A DNA stretch of 64,000 nucleotides from Crambe crambe (Eukaryota; Porifera; Demospongiae; Poecilosclerida; Crambeidae), in NCBI GenBank assembly GCA_963924555.1, contig OZ004598.1:1264501-1328500 (forward strand). The letters run 5' to 3'. The notes below the pieces were generated by a model. The model saw nothing but the letters and a program-made list of their open reading frames with translations. It made no database searches and was not told the DNA's origin. The number at the start of each line of letters is the position of its first letter. The stretch's first letter is position 1. The position numbers and the translations under genes were made by a program. Of this stretch, positions 45,720-57,165 are shown piece by piece.

Positions 45720-46736
45720 TTAACTTTGACCACTTAGAGATTTCCGCAGACCAGTAGACTTTTGAGTGTTTATTTTTTCTTTACTTTTATATATTTCCAT
45801 CCATGACCCAACTATCGCAAACCCTCGTACAGTAACAAAGAGCTTTACTACTTCACTTAGCAAGCAGTGGGAGTCTTCTGCAGATTCAATGTCTTGTGAT
45901 AGCAATGTCCAGTGAAATTGGACGTCTTCATTTTCCAGTATCTTGTCATGTATATTTCGTATATATAACTCTTTATCAGATGTCTTAGATTGAGCCAGAT
46001 ATTTTGGAAGGTATGTTTGCACACACTTCTCAATTTCTATAAACAAATGAAAAGTTTCATCATTTAGAGGATACAAGCCACCTCTGTTTACAGTATCCAT
46101 CCACTTTGTAGTGTATGATAGCAGGCTATCTCCCTCTCCCTCTCCAGCAACAGCCATTTCACCTAGACAAGTTATGTATTGGTTATACACATCACCAAAC
46201 ATCTTTTCATAACGTAGTAGTAGTTTTCGTGCAACATATCCACCAACATATCTCATTACGTTTAATTCATTTGCAGAGAGGATGATATCATCAGGATCAG
46301 TATCAGTACTACTTTCTAACTTACAGTATCAGTACTACTTTCTACTGTTGTGTCAAAATGTTCTTTCAAACACAGTTCAAATATTTCTTGATACAGAGAC
46401 TGTTCAAGTAGTGTATCAGTAATGTCTACGTTTAGTTTTTCAATCATTTCCTTCCACAAGGAACGTAGCTCATTTTTCATTCGAATCAAGTGAAATTTTT
46501 TTCCATAAATGTTCTCTCTTAGAGCTACTTAGTTTATACTTTGTAGCTGTAGAGCTTACAATGCCTTGAAGGTACAATACTACCTCAATAGAAAAAGTAT
46601 CAAAACTTTCCTCTTCACTTTGTGACTTCTCTAGGATCTGTTTTCCCCATTCCCTCAGCTTACAGCTCCTTGGAGACTGGGAAGAAGTCTTGTCGATTAC
46701 TGCTAAGAGTGCACTCTTGACTGTTTCAGCAGCCAT
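45720..46736 (-). pseudogene. Second gene of the P-type transposon, damaged
   Basis: Starts MAAETVKSALLAVIDKTSSQ at 46736, inside the right end of the element and opposite to the transposase. The second half reads MRYVGGYVARKLLLRYEKMF, LLSYTTKWMDTVNRGGLYPL, NDETFHLFIEIEKCV and TVRGFAIVGSWMEIYK, a pattern I recognise as a conserved accessory protein of similar invertebrate elements without a known function. The two halves are out of frame: a one-base change in a run of seven A near 46500, and a 25-27 bp direct repeat (ACTGATACTG) near 46290-46340, interrupt the reading. Function unknown; a role in DNA binding or transposition control is only inferred from linkage. Confidence 0.6.
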
Positions 46737-46872
46737 CAAAAAAAAATAATGCAGCAGGACAATATTGACACGTGCGTGCGCATTAATTTTTTGATGATGT
46801 CATCCATAACGCGGCTGATTTCGCAAAAAAAAAAAATACCGTTTCCAATCCCTCCTTCCTCTTTTATCTATG

Positions 46873-47640
46873 GTAAAATATACACTGAGGGATCGGAGTC
46901 CTACAAGGATGTAATTATTTTAAAATAATGCTTGAAGGAATTGCTGAACATTTGCTGCATGGCCATAGATAATGAAAAGTGCAGGGGTTTGTGGGGTCAA
47001 ATGTTTCTACAAAATGTCAAAATATTTCTTTTTAGTGTAGAGTTCCAAATAATGCACACTGAGCAACATGGTATTTACACAGCTAGCATTCTTGCTGTTC
47101 AACACTTTCGAACTGCCGTTTTGAATTATTCTCACGCATGTGTACTGGATTCTCTCAATGTTTGGAAGCCTCAAAGTCTTACTTCTGAGATCTCCTTCAC
47201 CATGGCTCTCTCTCTTTGGTACTTCAAATGATCACTAGTTCGTGTACACTGCAATCTCTGTTATTTTGGTTCACTGTTGTCAGTTCTCTGCATGTCATAA
47301 TGGGCTTGATTTGTTGGCAAAGACAGCCAAGAAGCATCAGCACTTTCTTCACAGTGTAGAGTTACCGCGTGGTGACTGCGAGCCTGAGCCTCATTGAGTC
47401 TGTCTGTTTGTCCTTAGCAGGGTTTATTTCAAGGGGGGCGAGGGGGGGGGGGCTTCTGCCCCCTCTGAACGATGGCTTGCCCCCCCTAGGAATTAGCTAG
47501 CTTTCGTAATAAAAGAATTCCACATACATGTACTGGTTTGTAGTTGCCCCTCCTCAAAATTTTTCACTAGACATTTGACCCCCCCCCCCCCCCCCCTATA
47601 GATCTAGCTATAACTAGCAGAGCTAATGCACGTGCTCGAT
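46873..47640. repeat. Inverted duplicate of 36586-37180
   Basis: Runs antiparallel to the block at 36586-37180, sharing CTGAGCAACATGG, TGCATGTCATAATGGGCTTG and GTCTGTCTGTTTGTCC. It begins right at the P-type transposon's right end and is interrupted by G- and C-homopolymers (47430-47470 and about 47578-47597). Confidence 0.7.
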
Positions 47641-48510
47641 ACACATCAGCATGCATCAAGGAGAACTCAAAGGCATATATATTTTAGAGATCTATAGATT
47701 AACCACTTGCATCCACGTGTGTTTTATTTGTGTGCAAGTTAATTCAATTTCTCAAATTCACGTGTAATAATTCTACACTGTGGACCATCAAAACTATTGG
47801 GTAAAATAACCCCCATCCATACATCAAGCAATATAGTAGTTCAGTGGGATACCATTAGCTTATAGCTTCACATAGTGCCATTTTAAACATCAATGACCCT
47901 TACCCAAACATGCATAGGAGTCAGTAATGGCGATAATCTTACCTTAAGAAAAAACAAACAAAAAAAAAACACTCAACCATTGCAAGGTTATAAGTTGGCA
48001 GCTGTCCTTGAAAAATTACATGACACTAGAACATAATTCTTCCCATCTCAGTACTTGCTACTGTCAACATGTCATAATCATACCCCAGAAGCAGAGCTAG
48101 AGAAGTAAGACATTCAATTTGGTTGGACATCCAGTACCCTGTAATATTAAAATACCGGGCATTTCCAAGAAATGGTCAGAAAACGACCAGTGACCATGGA
48201 GGGGTTAAAACAATCTTTAGTCATGAAGAAGTACATTCAGTATTATCAGGTAAGGAATGGCCACTCCATCTGAACAGTCACAGTCAGACTATCTTACTTC
48301 CTCTGGCCAGCCCCTTATCACAGCACTGAATGCATTACATCACCAATATGCAATGAATAGGGTGTGGTATAGCTCAGTCATAAGTTTTATTGAATGCTCA
48401 CAACCACACAAGCAACAGCTACAGCTAACAAGCAGTGAAGTGGTTTGCAATCACTCAATCAATTTACATAAGAATGCCTTACCAGTCCTGGAACCGGATG
48501 AGAACTCAAC
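47641..48510. other. No gene supported
   Basis: A 110-codon plus-strand ORF (from ATGGCCACTCCATCTGAACA at 48257) has no recognisable features and runs into the MITE at 48511. It may be a real exon fragment but I cannot support it. Confidence 0.35.
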
Positions 48511-49047
48511 TACAGTGGAACCTCCGAATAGAGGACACTTGGGGGAAAAGACCTTTGTCCTTATCTCGGAGGTTGTCCTTATCTAGTTTTACAAAGAAAG
48601 TATTATTTCCATGCAAAAAGTGAGTGTCTGATGAATTGCTTAGAAAAGTAGTCAATGAGTGCTTTCATTAAAACTCAGTGAAGGAGGTGATTTTCTTCTC
48701 ACCAGCAGGTATTACTGTCTCTACAAGGCTCTATAATGTCCAAATGTTCATCTGCCTCTAAGAAGATCTGCACCTGGACAGCTCAAGCTATGTCGTTATT
48801 TCATTCGCACACTCGTTTAGCAAGTAAACTATGGGTGTGGCTTGAGGGTGTGGCCTAATGTCCACTTTTCAGAGGCAATTTTATATTGATTCTGATGGTG
48901 CTTTGGACATCGAGCAGTATCTGTTGTCCGGAGTTCGGAGGTAGTCCGTTTCTCAGAGGTTTTAAATACACTAGTTCTATGGTAAGTCAATTGGTGCTTT
49001 GATGGTTATCCGTTTTACGGAGGTCATCCGCTTCTGGGAGGGTACAC
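48511..49047. mobile_element. TIR element, TACAGTGGAACCTCC ends
   Basis: TACAGTGGAACCTCCGAATA at the left and CTTCTGGGAGGGTACACT at the right are imperfect inverted partners. Inside, TCCTTATCTCGGAGG, AGTTCGGAGGTAGTCCG and TTTTACGGAGGTCATCCG repeat a GGAGGT-CC motif. Related in its first bases to the 1138-1317 family but otherwise different. No transposase. Confidence 0.6.
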
Positions 49048-50169
49048 TAAGAGAGGTTTATGCTACAGACCATGTGTTGGCTGCTGGTATTGTACAGACT
49101 CAAACCAGAGCAAAATATCATTTCTAGAGCTATGTTGGTAATGGTCATCACCCTCACCAACATTGCATGCATTCAACTGAAGTGTGATGACTATTACCAA
49201 CTGAAAATTGTACTGACTGAAAAGAGTCAACAGCAGTGATGTAACACTTTTAGACATTGCTTTCTGCACAGGATCTGGTGCAGTTTATGTAAACTGATTA
49301 GTAGAGGAGGTTGGACAAATATCATTACACTCTTACTGCACTCCTGAGCTGCTATCAATTATGTGATATGTCACTTATGATGCATGTCCCAACCTCCTCA
49401 ACTGAGCACAACACTGAAATCACATTACAGGATAATTTGCTATATATGATCACTCTATCCAAAGCTCTCTTGGTACATAACCACTCTGAAAACTTCAAGT
49501 AAGCAATCCTTTTTCACTAGAGTGTTCAGATAATCATAGCTATAAAGTGATAGCATCACCATGTATGCCATACTGCACACATCGACTGGATATAAGCAAG
49601 TTTCTAGTCACAATACATGATAATGCCAACCAGGAGAGTTACAAATTGCTTATACGTAGCTACAGTCAGTGGACACTACCATACCTTAAAGATGTTTCAA
49701 GATGCTTCGTTTGTCGTAAGGGGTCTGGCTTGCGATTGTAGAGTTTGACTTTGACATTCAGATTGATAGCACATGGTAAAGCGCTAGTCTTCTGGCTTAG
49801 CCGACCCTTTACCAACATGGTTCCATTCAAGTAAAAAAAGTTTTAAAGACATGTACTACAAAAGCAAATGAAAACAATGGACCCTGGTAATGATAGTCAG
49901 TGGACGTGTTGACAAAAGTTCCTCTTCCTTGAAGTGAGCAATAGAGTGATAGTGATCATGACAAAGACAATCATTATAGGAATGATTACATCCTCCACTG
50001 GTCATCACTCCACTGTAATGTTCTCTGCCACCTCTAGACATGGTAGCTAGGTTCCAGTTTCTTGCATCCACCACTCCAGAAGGAACTTGGTTCTGAGTGT
50101 CTATAGGGATGGATCACATACCAATTAACAATGTCATCAAACTGTTGAGAATGTACAATACAACCTCAC
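49048..50169. other. No gene supported; tRNA-Arg-like relic at 49762-49835
   Basis: Several ORFs of 60-70 codons, none recognisable. At 49762-49835 TAGCACATGGTAAAGCGCTA resembles a D-arm, followed by TCTTCTGGC (anticodon-arm-like, UCU) and GGTTCCATTC near the T-arm position. The T-arm stem does not pair well, so this is at best a degenerate tRNA-Arg copy or SINE head. Confidence 0.3.
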
Positions 50170-50421
50170 CTTTTAGAGTCTTGCTGGACTCTGTCCTGTC
50201 TCTTTAGGATTTGCCAATTCAACCATTCATTGCCTGCATAATAAATAGAAATTCCAAAGAGAATGGTGTGATCAAACCTTTGGACTTCTAAAAAGAACAT
50301 ATTCACATACATACCTTGACTTTTGGTGGTAGCAATTCTGGAGCATAATCTTGACAGGCACTCGACACAGATTGGGAACATGATCTCCACCATCACTGTC
50401 ATCAGACTTGACAAAAACCAT
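50170..50421 (-). other. Possible gene start, unrecognised
   Basis: An ATG at 50421 opens MVFVKSDDSDGGDHVPNLCR to a good donor (GTATGT) at 50314. A second exon-like piece at 50233-50170 (NEWLNWQILKRQDRVQQDS) has an acceptor ATTATGCAG and donor GTGAGG. The phases of the two do not join without a stop, so the model is incomplete or wrong. No homology recognised. Confidence 0.25.
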
Positions 50422-50459
50422 GATGATGATAAGTAGTGGGGTGCTCCAAGAAGAACTTC

Positions 50460-51990
50460 ACCAGGTCATAGGGTGAGGGAGGATGTAAGGACTGAATGAA
50501 AGGGGAGAGAATTCAATCTTCTGGTCACTACAGACACATGGACTCTACCTCTCTGAGTGCAGACATGGATTGGGGCAGGGGAACAGTGATGGTGTGGTGA
50601 CCATAAGAGAAGAAGGTGTGATCCAGTAGGAACCAGTGCTCATATAAAGGTCATTGGAATGATGTTATGTTTACACAACAGGAGATTGACAGTCCTTATC
50701 TCTCAAGACTCCATTACCAACCTCACACACAACCTCAAACATCCTGTTGACATCAATTCCTGAACCAAAAAACATTTTTCCTACTCATCATAACTTGAGG
50801 GGGAAGTCAGCTTTTGGCTCCCTCACTTCGGCCCTTGGAACCCTGCCATAGTTCCACTTCATCCATACAGAGAGAAGAAGCAAAGGAGGTTCCCATTCTA
50901 CAATTAAAGAGTTGAGAATTCTAATGGACAGGAAGAATATTACGCACTTCTTGTCTATATAGTAACAATATTTCTGAAAAAAATTTACCATGGGAGACTG
51001 TCTAGTTAGTAATTTATTTAGTTCATAAGATAAGGCTGACTCTTACCCCTTCACTCTGTTCCAGCTATCCCAGGGGGGCAGTTGGAAGGGGTCAGCTTTG
51101 AGCATTTAGATGAGATCACAGAATATGCTCAGATGGAACTGTGATCAGAAGGAACATCAGAGTGTGTTCAAGGTCACCCACAAATAACTGTCCCTCTGCA
51201 CAAGAGTAAGATAGGTCAATTATCCACACACCAAATTTAAAGGTCAAAGGAGATGAGATGTCCGTGGGTTATTTACTGTTTACTGTCCATTGCAGGTTGG
51301 TTGTCAGGAAGGTTAGGGGAATAGGTGGATACCTATCCTTACGGGACAACCATCCTGAAATCTACAGTATACAGCTGGAGACTGATAGTCCTCATCTCTT
51401 AACCAATGTACTTCACCACAAGCAATATGACCACCTCAGACATCCTGTAGAGAAAAGTATTCTTCAATACGTTTTCCCTACTCACAACTTCAGGTAAGTC
51501 ACCTTTTTCCATCATGACTCTCTCACTATCCGCCATTGGAAGAACCTGCCACATTGCACTGTGTAGTTCCCTCCACCAGTCACAGCTGCATCTCCAGAGA
51601 ATTGGATGCATAACTGGAAGAAGAAAAACATAATGTGTGACACACTTTCAATGATTGCAGGTTTCTACTTTACATCATCAGATATGACATTATTTGATCC
51701 ATTTATTTCCTCAAGCACTTCCTATACACTTGACCTGCCAGAACAAAATCCTATATAAAGGTCACTGGATATGAGGAGACAACCCTTATCTCCATGTCTA
51801 ACTATGTAATTCACCATAAGACCATAACTCAATCACCAGATCAACCTCAGACATCCTGTTCAGACTCAACTTCCCATGATCTTCAACACACTATTAGTTC
51901 TCCTACTCACCATAATTTGAGGTAGACTTGCAGAATGTGATAGTGAGGTTGCTCATGGAAGTTCTCCTTTGTATGTGTAGTAACTGACCT
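50460..51990. repeat. Long dispersed repeat, copy D (partial)
   Basis: Matches 54035-55330 of copy C and, at its left edge, 17135-17310 of copy A (GAGGGAGGATGTAAGGACTG, then GACACATGGACTCTACCTCT). It carries an exon-like minus-strand segment at about 51500-51610 (GDAAVTGGGNYTVQCGRFF) preceded by a polypyrimidine tract and CTTCCAG. Confidence 0.65.
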
Positions 51991-52469
51991 AATGCTGTAC
52001 AGTTGATAAGGTCACTATTAATAGAATGATTGTTTCCTGTCCACCGCCCGCTATTGAAAATGTCACTGCATCAAAAAATACTATTACTGCCATTGCTCAT
52101 GCGCGCAGTAGAGTGTGCACATTTGGCTTCACAAACAGCTCTTTTTGGGAAAACCCGTGGTGAATGATGAAGACAGGTCCTTTGAGACAAATAACGAAGC
52201 AATAATAATAATCTCCCGCCCGCAGCACTTGTGGATGTCTTCTTGGACAGGAAACTGGGATTCTATAAATAGTGGCCTAAGTGGTACACATTGCTGGCAG
52301 TTCTGGAGTTATATTAGCTAATTCCCAGCTACCATGTGTGGGTGGGGGTTAAGAGCACCCTTAAAACAGCTGTTTCAAACATTGGATTAGCTGCATCATG
52401 TCATGGTTGAAGACTTACTTAGTCCAGAAAAAGAGCTAGTGCCAGCAAAAAGGAGAAGTGCATGCGCCT
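51991..52469. other. No gene seen
   Basis: Spacer between repeat copies D and C. It contains GAAGACTTACTTAGTCCAG, also found at the right end of copy B. No coding support. Confidence 0.4.
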
Positions 52470-55400
52470 CCCCCAGACACACTCACTCAGTCAAGATAAC
52501 GTACTTTAGCTCCGTTATCAGATGGTTGGATCACTCGAAGAGCTAGTCTGGTACCTAAGAAGCTATCACGGATACACGAGCTTTCCTCATCTCAGCTATT
52601 AGTACCTCATCTCAGTCTCAGGAAATAATGCACACCACCATGCGCAGTACCAGCCAGCCCCACCCTTCTAACTCAATACGCATGCGTAAAAGGGACGATT
52701 GCAAATACAGAACAAATTGTGCTCGTTAGTTATGAGGTGCATTCTAGTCCTGATAGTCTGACATCATCCTCATCCTGGGATTTCAATCAACTGACAGGAT
52801 CCAATACATGGTAGCGATTCCAGGAATGGGAATCAGAATCATCCAGTATGGGTTGCAGCAGTGATTCCAGGAATGGGAATCAGAATCATCCATGAACCAG
52901 CTCTCCACTGAAACTCCTACATAAACACATGACATATCTTCATCATTGAAATAATGTGGAAAGAAGTGTTCTCTCCTGACCCTATGAACATGTATGGGGT
53001 AGCTATAACTGACACTGCCACCACTTGCATCAGAGAACCTGGTGGTAGTGCAATCATAAATGAATGCTACAATATAATTGCCATATATAGGAGGATGAAG
53101 AGGTCAAAGTGCAAAGGTATCCACCCACAGGTATTGTGATGCAATGTACCACATGATGTAATACATCAATGCTATACCCACAACTACATGTTTGTTTATC
53201 AACAGTGAGAGGAGGGCTGAGAACCTAAAATTGCATAGACCCCATTGAGCACTATAAACACAAGTGGTCACCGCATAGTTTATCAACAAAAAAATTAAAT
53301 TATGATGCTACACACCCTTTTTTCAGATAACAGCTCTAATGAAATCTTCATAGAGAAAGCTCTTTATCTTGATGCTTTGTACAACATCCATGACCCTTTC
53401 TCTTGACGCTTTGTACGACCTGCTTATGATTGAGTGGTTTTGTAGGACCTACACTGAGAGGAAACTTCGTTTTGAAACTGATGCCAAATTTTGGTGACGG
53501 TTATGGAATTATCAAAGTTATAATTACCACCCTCTGTTGCCTTCACTCAACCCACACTCGCCACATACACACTGCACCACATTGATTGGGTAAAGGGTAC
53601 ACATACCATATAGGAACATATCAGCACATGTAGTCATTCAGGTAAGACACCATTACCAGGTTTATTGAAATAAGGGAGGGAGGGAGGTTGAGGGACCACA
53701 GTCCTTCCTTGACACACATGCACACTCTATGTACCTGTTCATTTGAATGAGTGACCTCGTCAGGTTGATATTATTTCTCGAGGGCATGGATTTGGAAACT
53801 AGTCGAAACTCCATCCCAAAGAAAAGTTCATTTCAGATTCTTGTAGAGTTGGAGGCTGTGGAATTAAGTGCAGAAGACATGATTACATAATAGACTTGAT
53901 TATTAATGAATTGCCCCATGCTTTACAAATGGGAGTATTTGAGGATAACTATGCTCTCAGTCATTCAAAATGATAGCTATTGGTCCAGCAGCTTTGACTG
54001 AGGTGATGTGTACAGCCTCAAGGTAAAGGAGGTTAGGAATGAGGGAGGACTACAGACACATGGACTCTACCTCTCTGAGTGCAGACATGGAATGGGGCAG
54101 GGGAACAGTGATGGTGTGGTGAGAAGAAGGTGTGTGATCCAGTAGGAACCAGTGCTCATATAAAGGTCATTGGAATGATGTTATGTTTACACAACAGGAG
54201 ATTGACAGTCCTTATCTCTCAAGACTCCATTACCAACCTCACACACAACCTCAAACATCCTGTTGACATGAACAATTCCTCTCCTGAACTAAAAACACAC
54301 TACTAGTTTTCCGACTCACTATAACTTGAGGGGAAAGTCAGCTCTTGGCTCCCACACTTCCCCAGAGATAGACCCTTGGAATCCTGCCATAGTTCCACTT
54401 CATCCATACAGAGAGAAGAAGCAAAGGAGGTTCCATTCAAGGAGTTGAGAATTCTAATGGACAGGAAAGAACATTACACATCTCCAACACTTCTTGTCTA
54501 CATAGTAACAATATTTCCAAAAAAAAAATCACCATGGGAGACTGTCTAGTTAGTAATTTAGTTTACAAGAGAAGGATGGCTCTTACCCCCTTCACTCTGT
54601 TCCAGCTATCCCAGTTTGGGGGGGTGTGGAAGGGGCCAGCTATGAAGAGAGATAAGGGTGGCATTTCAGGATATACTCAGATGGAACTGTGATCAGAAGG
54701 AACATCAGAGTGTGTTCAAGATCACCCACAAATAACTGTCCCTCTGCACAAGAGTAAGATAGGTCAATTATGCACACACCAAATTTAAAGGTCAAAGGAG
54801 ATGAGATGTCAGTGGGTTATTTACTGTTTATGTAGTTGGAGACTGATAGTCTTGACCACTGTCTGCCAAATGTAAGATATGAAAACCTCAGACATCATGT
54901 AGTTCTTCATGCATTGGCTGACTGGAAGTCCTTCTTGACTTGGTGATTGCTCTGAAAGGCAAGGTCATAGCTCTGCAGCAGGAAAGCAATGTCTGCTAGA
55001 GAATTAGATGCATAACTAGAAGAAGAAAAACATAATGTGTGACACACTTTCAATGATTGCAGGTTTCTACTTACTTTACATCATCAGATATGACATTATT
55101 TGGTCCATTTATTTCCTCAAGCACTTCCTATACACTTGACCTGCCAGAACAAAATCCTATATAAAGGTCACTGGATATGAGGAGACAACCCTTATCTCCA
55201 TGTCTAACTATGTAATTCACCATAAGACCATAACTTAATCACCAGATCAACCTCAGACATCCTGTTCAGACTTCAACACACTATTAGTTCTCCTACTCAC
55301 CACAATTTGAGGTAGACTTGCAGAATGTCAATTCCTCCCAAAGATAGGTCCTTGGAACCTTGCCATAGTTCCACCTCATCCATATAGAGAGAGAACTTCC

Positions 55401-56110
55401 ATCTCAGCAAAGGAGGTGCTATTCCATAATTAAAGAGTTGAGAATTGTAATAGACAGGAAAGGCATTGTATAGTTACATTACACATCTCCAAGTCTCCAT
55501 AGTAACAATGCATCCAAATAGTATGGATGTCTTGTACAGACCTCTTTCTTTTATCTTGTGTGGTAGTGCTACATGAAGTTGGGAGTTGACTGTGAGTTGC
55601 TGTGGCTCATAATTGCAGGGACTCCCTCACAAGGACACAAAGACTGCAATAAGGAAGGTAAAAGTAAGATGAATCTCTGTCAATATGAATTCAGACACTC
55701 AGTAAATGTTCTGATTAGAGAGGTGTCCCTATTCAAGGGTGAACACACACCAACCATAATGAGGACTTCCACTGTATCAAATGCTCTGCTAAACTACATC
55801 ACACATCAATCGAGTTTACTGAAATGAGGGTGGGCTCGTAATAGAACACAATGTTCCATGATTTCTCTCCAACTCCTGCATGATTAATGAAGGGAAAGCC
55901 CCTTGTATGACGAGACTGACTGTGATCCCTTTACCAGATTCCAGAGGAGAATTAAAGAAGGGTGGGAGATGATGGAGTGCTGAGGACACCTAAAATGTAT
56001 GCACAACCTCATGAATGTACCTTTCTAGACCTTTACTCTTGAAAGTTAAAATAGCTGACCTCAATTATACTGTATTGCCATCAGTCCAGGAGGAGCTGTC
56101 ACCCGAGGGA
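52470..56110. repeat. Long dispersed repeat, copy C (most complete)
   Basis: Starts like copies A and B (CCAGACACACTCACTCAGTC) and ends like copy B (GTATTGCCATCAGTCCAGGA). It includes all landmarks of A, B and D and shows the unit can exceed 3.5 kb. There is no GA microsatellite at the matching place. No long ORF, so it is not an autonomous element of a recognised class. Confidence 0.7.
55706..55776. mobile_element. Fragment of the 1138-1317 MITE family
   Basis: CTGATTAGAGAGGTGTCCCT and the end TTCCACTGTAT match one half of the full element, nested inside repeat copy C. Confidence 0.6.
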
Positions 56111-56468
56111 AGAAGTTAGTCTGAGACTGTTTAAGGCCATCTGTCCTACTGTGAATAAATCCACACCAACATGTATCACCTCTCCAGTGAGCGTGGAGCT
56201 AGGAAGGCCTGAAATAGCTGCCTGCATGCATGCAGAAAGAATCACCTATTTTGTAGAAGTGGAGGGGCAGGAGGCTTAATTGCTATATGGATTAATTTAA
56301 AACTTACAATAATTTTAGGCATGGCAGTGACCCTCCAGTGGAGTCTGCATGTGGTCCTTCCTATATGTCTTGTAGTGATTGAGTCGTGGTCCCCTCACTT
56401 CAAGTACGACTTTCCTCTGGACCCCTTCAGAGAGGAGCTTGATGGACCTAGAGTGAAAAAGCACTAAG

Positions 56469-56615
56469 TACAGTGAAATGGACCACAAAAAGGTGAGGTG
56501 GTCTCTTTCCAGAGGTCAAAATCAATGGTACAAGCACTATTGGGACATAACCAAGTGGTCTTTAAACAGAGGTGGTCTTTGAATAGGGTGGTCTCATATT
56601 ACAGGTTTCACTGTG
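56469..56615. mobile_element. Short MITE with TACAGTGAAA-type ends
   Basis: TACAGTGAAATGGACCAC at the left and GGTTTCACTGTG at the right are imperfect inverted partners about 147 bp apart, with GTGGTCT words repeated inside. Non-coding. Confidence 0.6.
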
Positions 56616-57165
56616 CCTAGCTTTTCTATTCATTGCACACCAAAATCTTAAAGGATGCATCTGGAATTTAGTGAGAGAGTATGGGAGTTTTGCTTGGAGC
56701 CTGAGGGGTTCAGTGGAGAGTTGGAGCCACTTGATTCAATCCTTTGACCACAAGTTCCCCTTCCTTCAAGGGAGAGTAACCTACAGTACAAAAATGAACT
56801 ACTAAGCAACTGTGGATGTACTTGCAACAGCTAGTGTGTGTAGATCTCTCCATCTCAGCTTACCATCTTTTCTTCCTCTGGTTGTAGCAGTACTCTCTTG
56901 TCCACTTCACACACACAGCAGCTGCATTAGTGGATGATGGAGAGCTGGGGGTGGGGCACTTGGTTTGGGAAAACTAAAGAAAGATGGGGTGTGTAGAGAC
57001 ACTCGTGGAACAAAATAGATAGAGGATTAGTAACAGATGACATAAGAGGTGGAGGGATGAGGGAGTGATGATGACCACATTAAAGTACTGCAGTCATTGA
57101 GCCAGTGTTTAGGGATAGGGGAGTGATGGTGTGGGGATGTGACCACATCAATAAATGAACAGATA
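56616..57165. other. 3' flank of the NLR at 57166, no gene seen
   Basis: No exon supported. Likely contains the 3' UTR of the minus-strand NLR. Confidence 0.4.

Larger units (their letters stand above)
42225..46872. mobile_element. P-superfamily DNA transposon with 33-bp TIRs
   Basis: CATAGATAAAAGAGGAAGGA begins the left end, and the same text in reverse complement ends the right end; all 33 bp (42225-42257 and 46840-46872) match exactly. The ends start with CA, as in the Drosophila P element. Inside are a five-exon transposase on the plus strand and a second gene on the minus strand. I could not see an 8-bp target duplication: the flanks GGTTTGTG and GTAAAATA differ. Identical TIRs suggest recent insertion, yet both genes carry lesions. 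Confidence 0.85.

Noticed and set aside
45305-45733. 142-codon minus-strand ORF at the transposase 3' end
   Set aside because: Antisense to the conserved QDPLENYFGKQRARGG exon.
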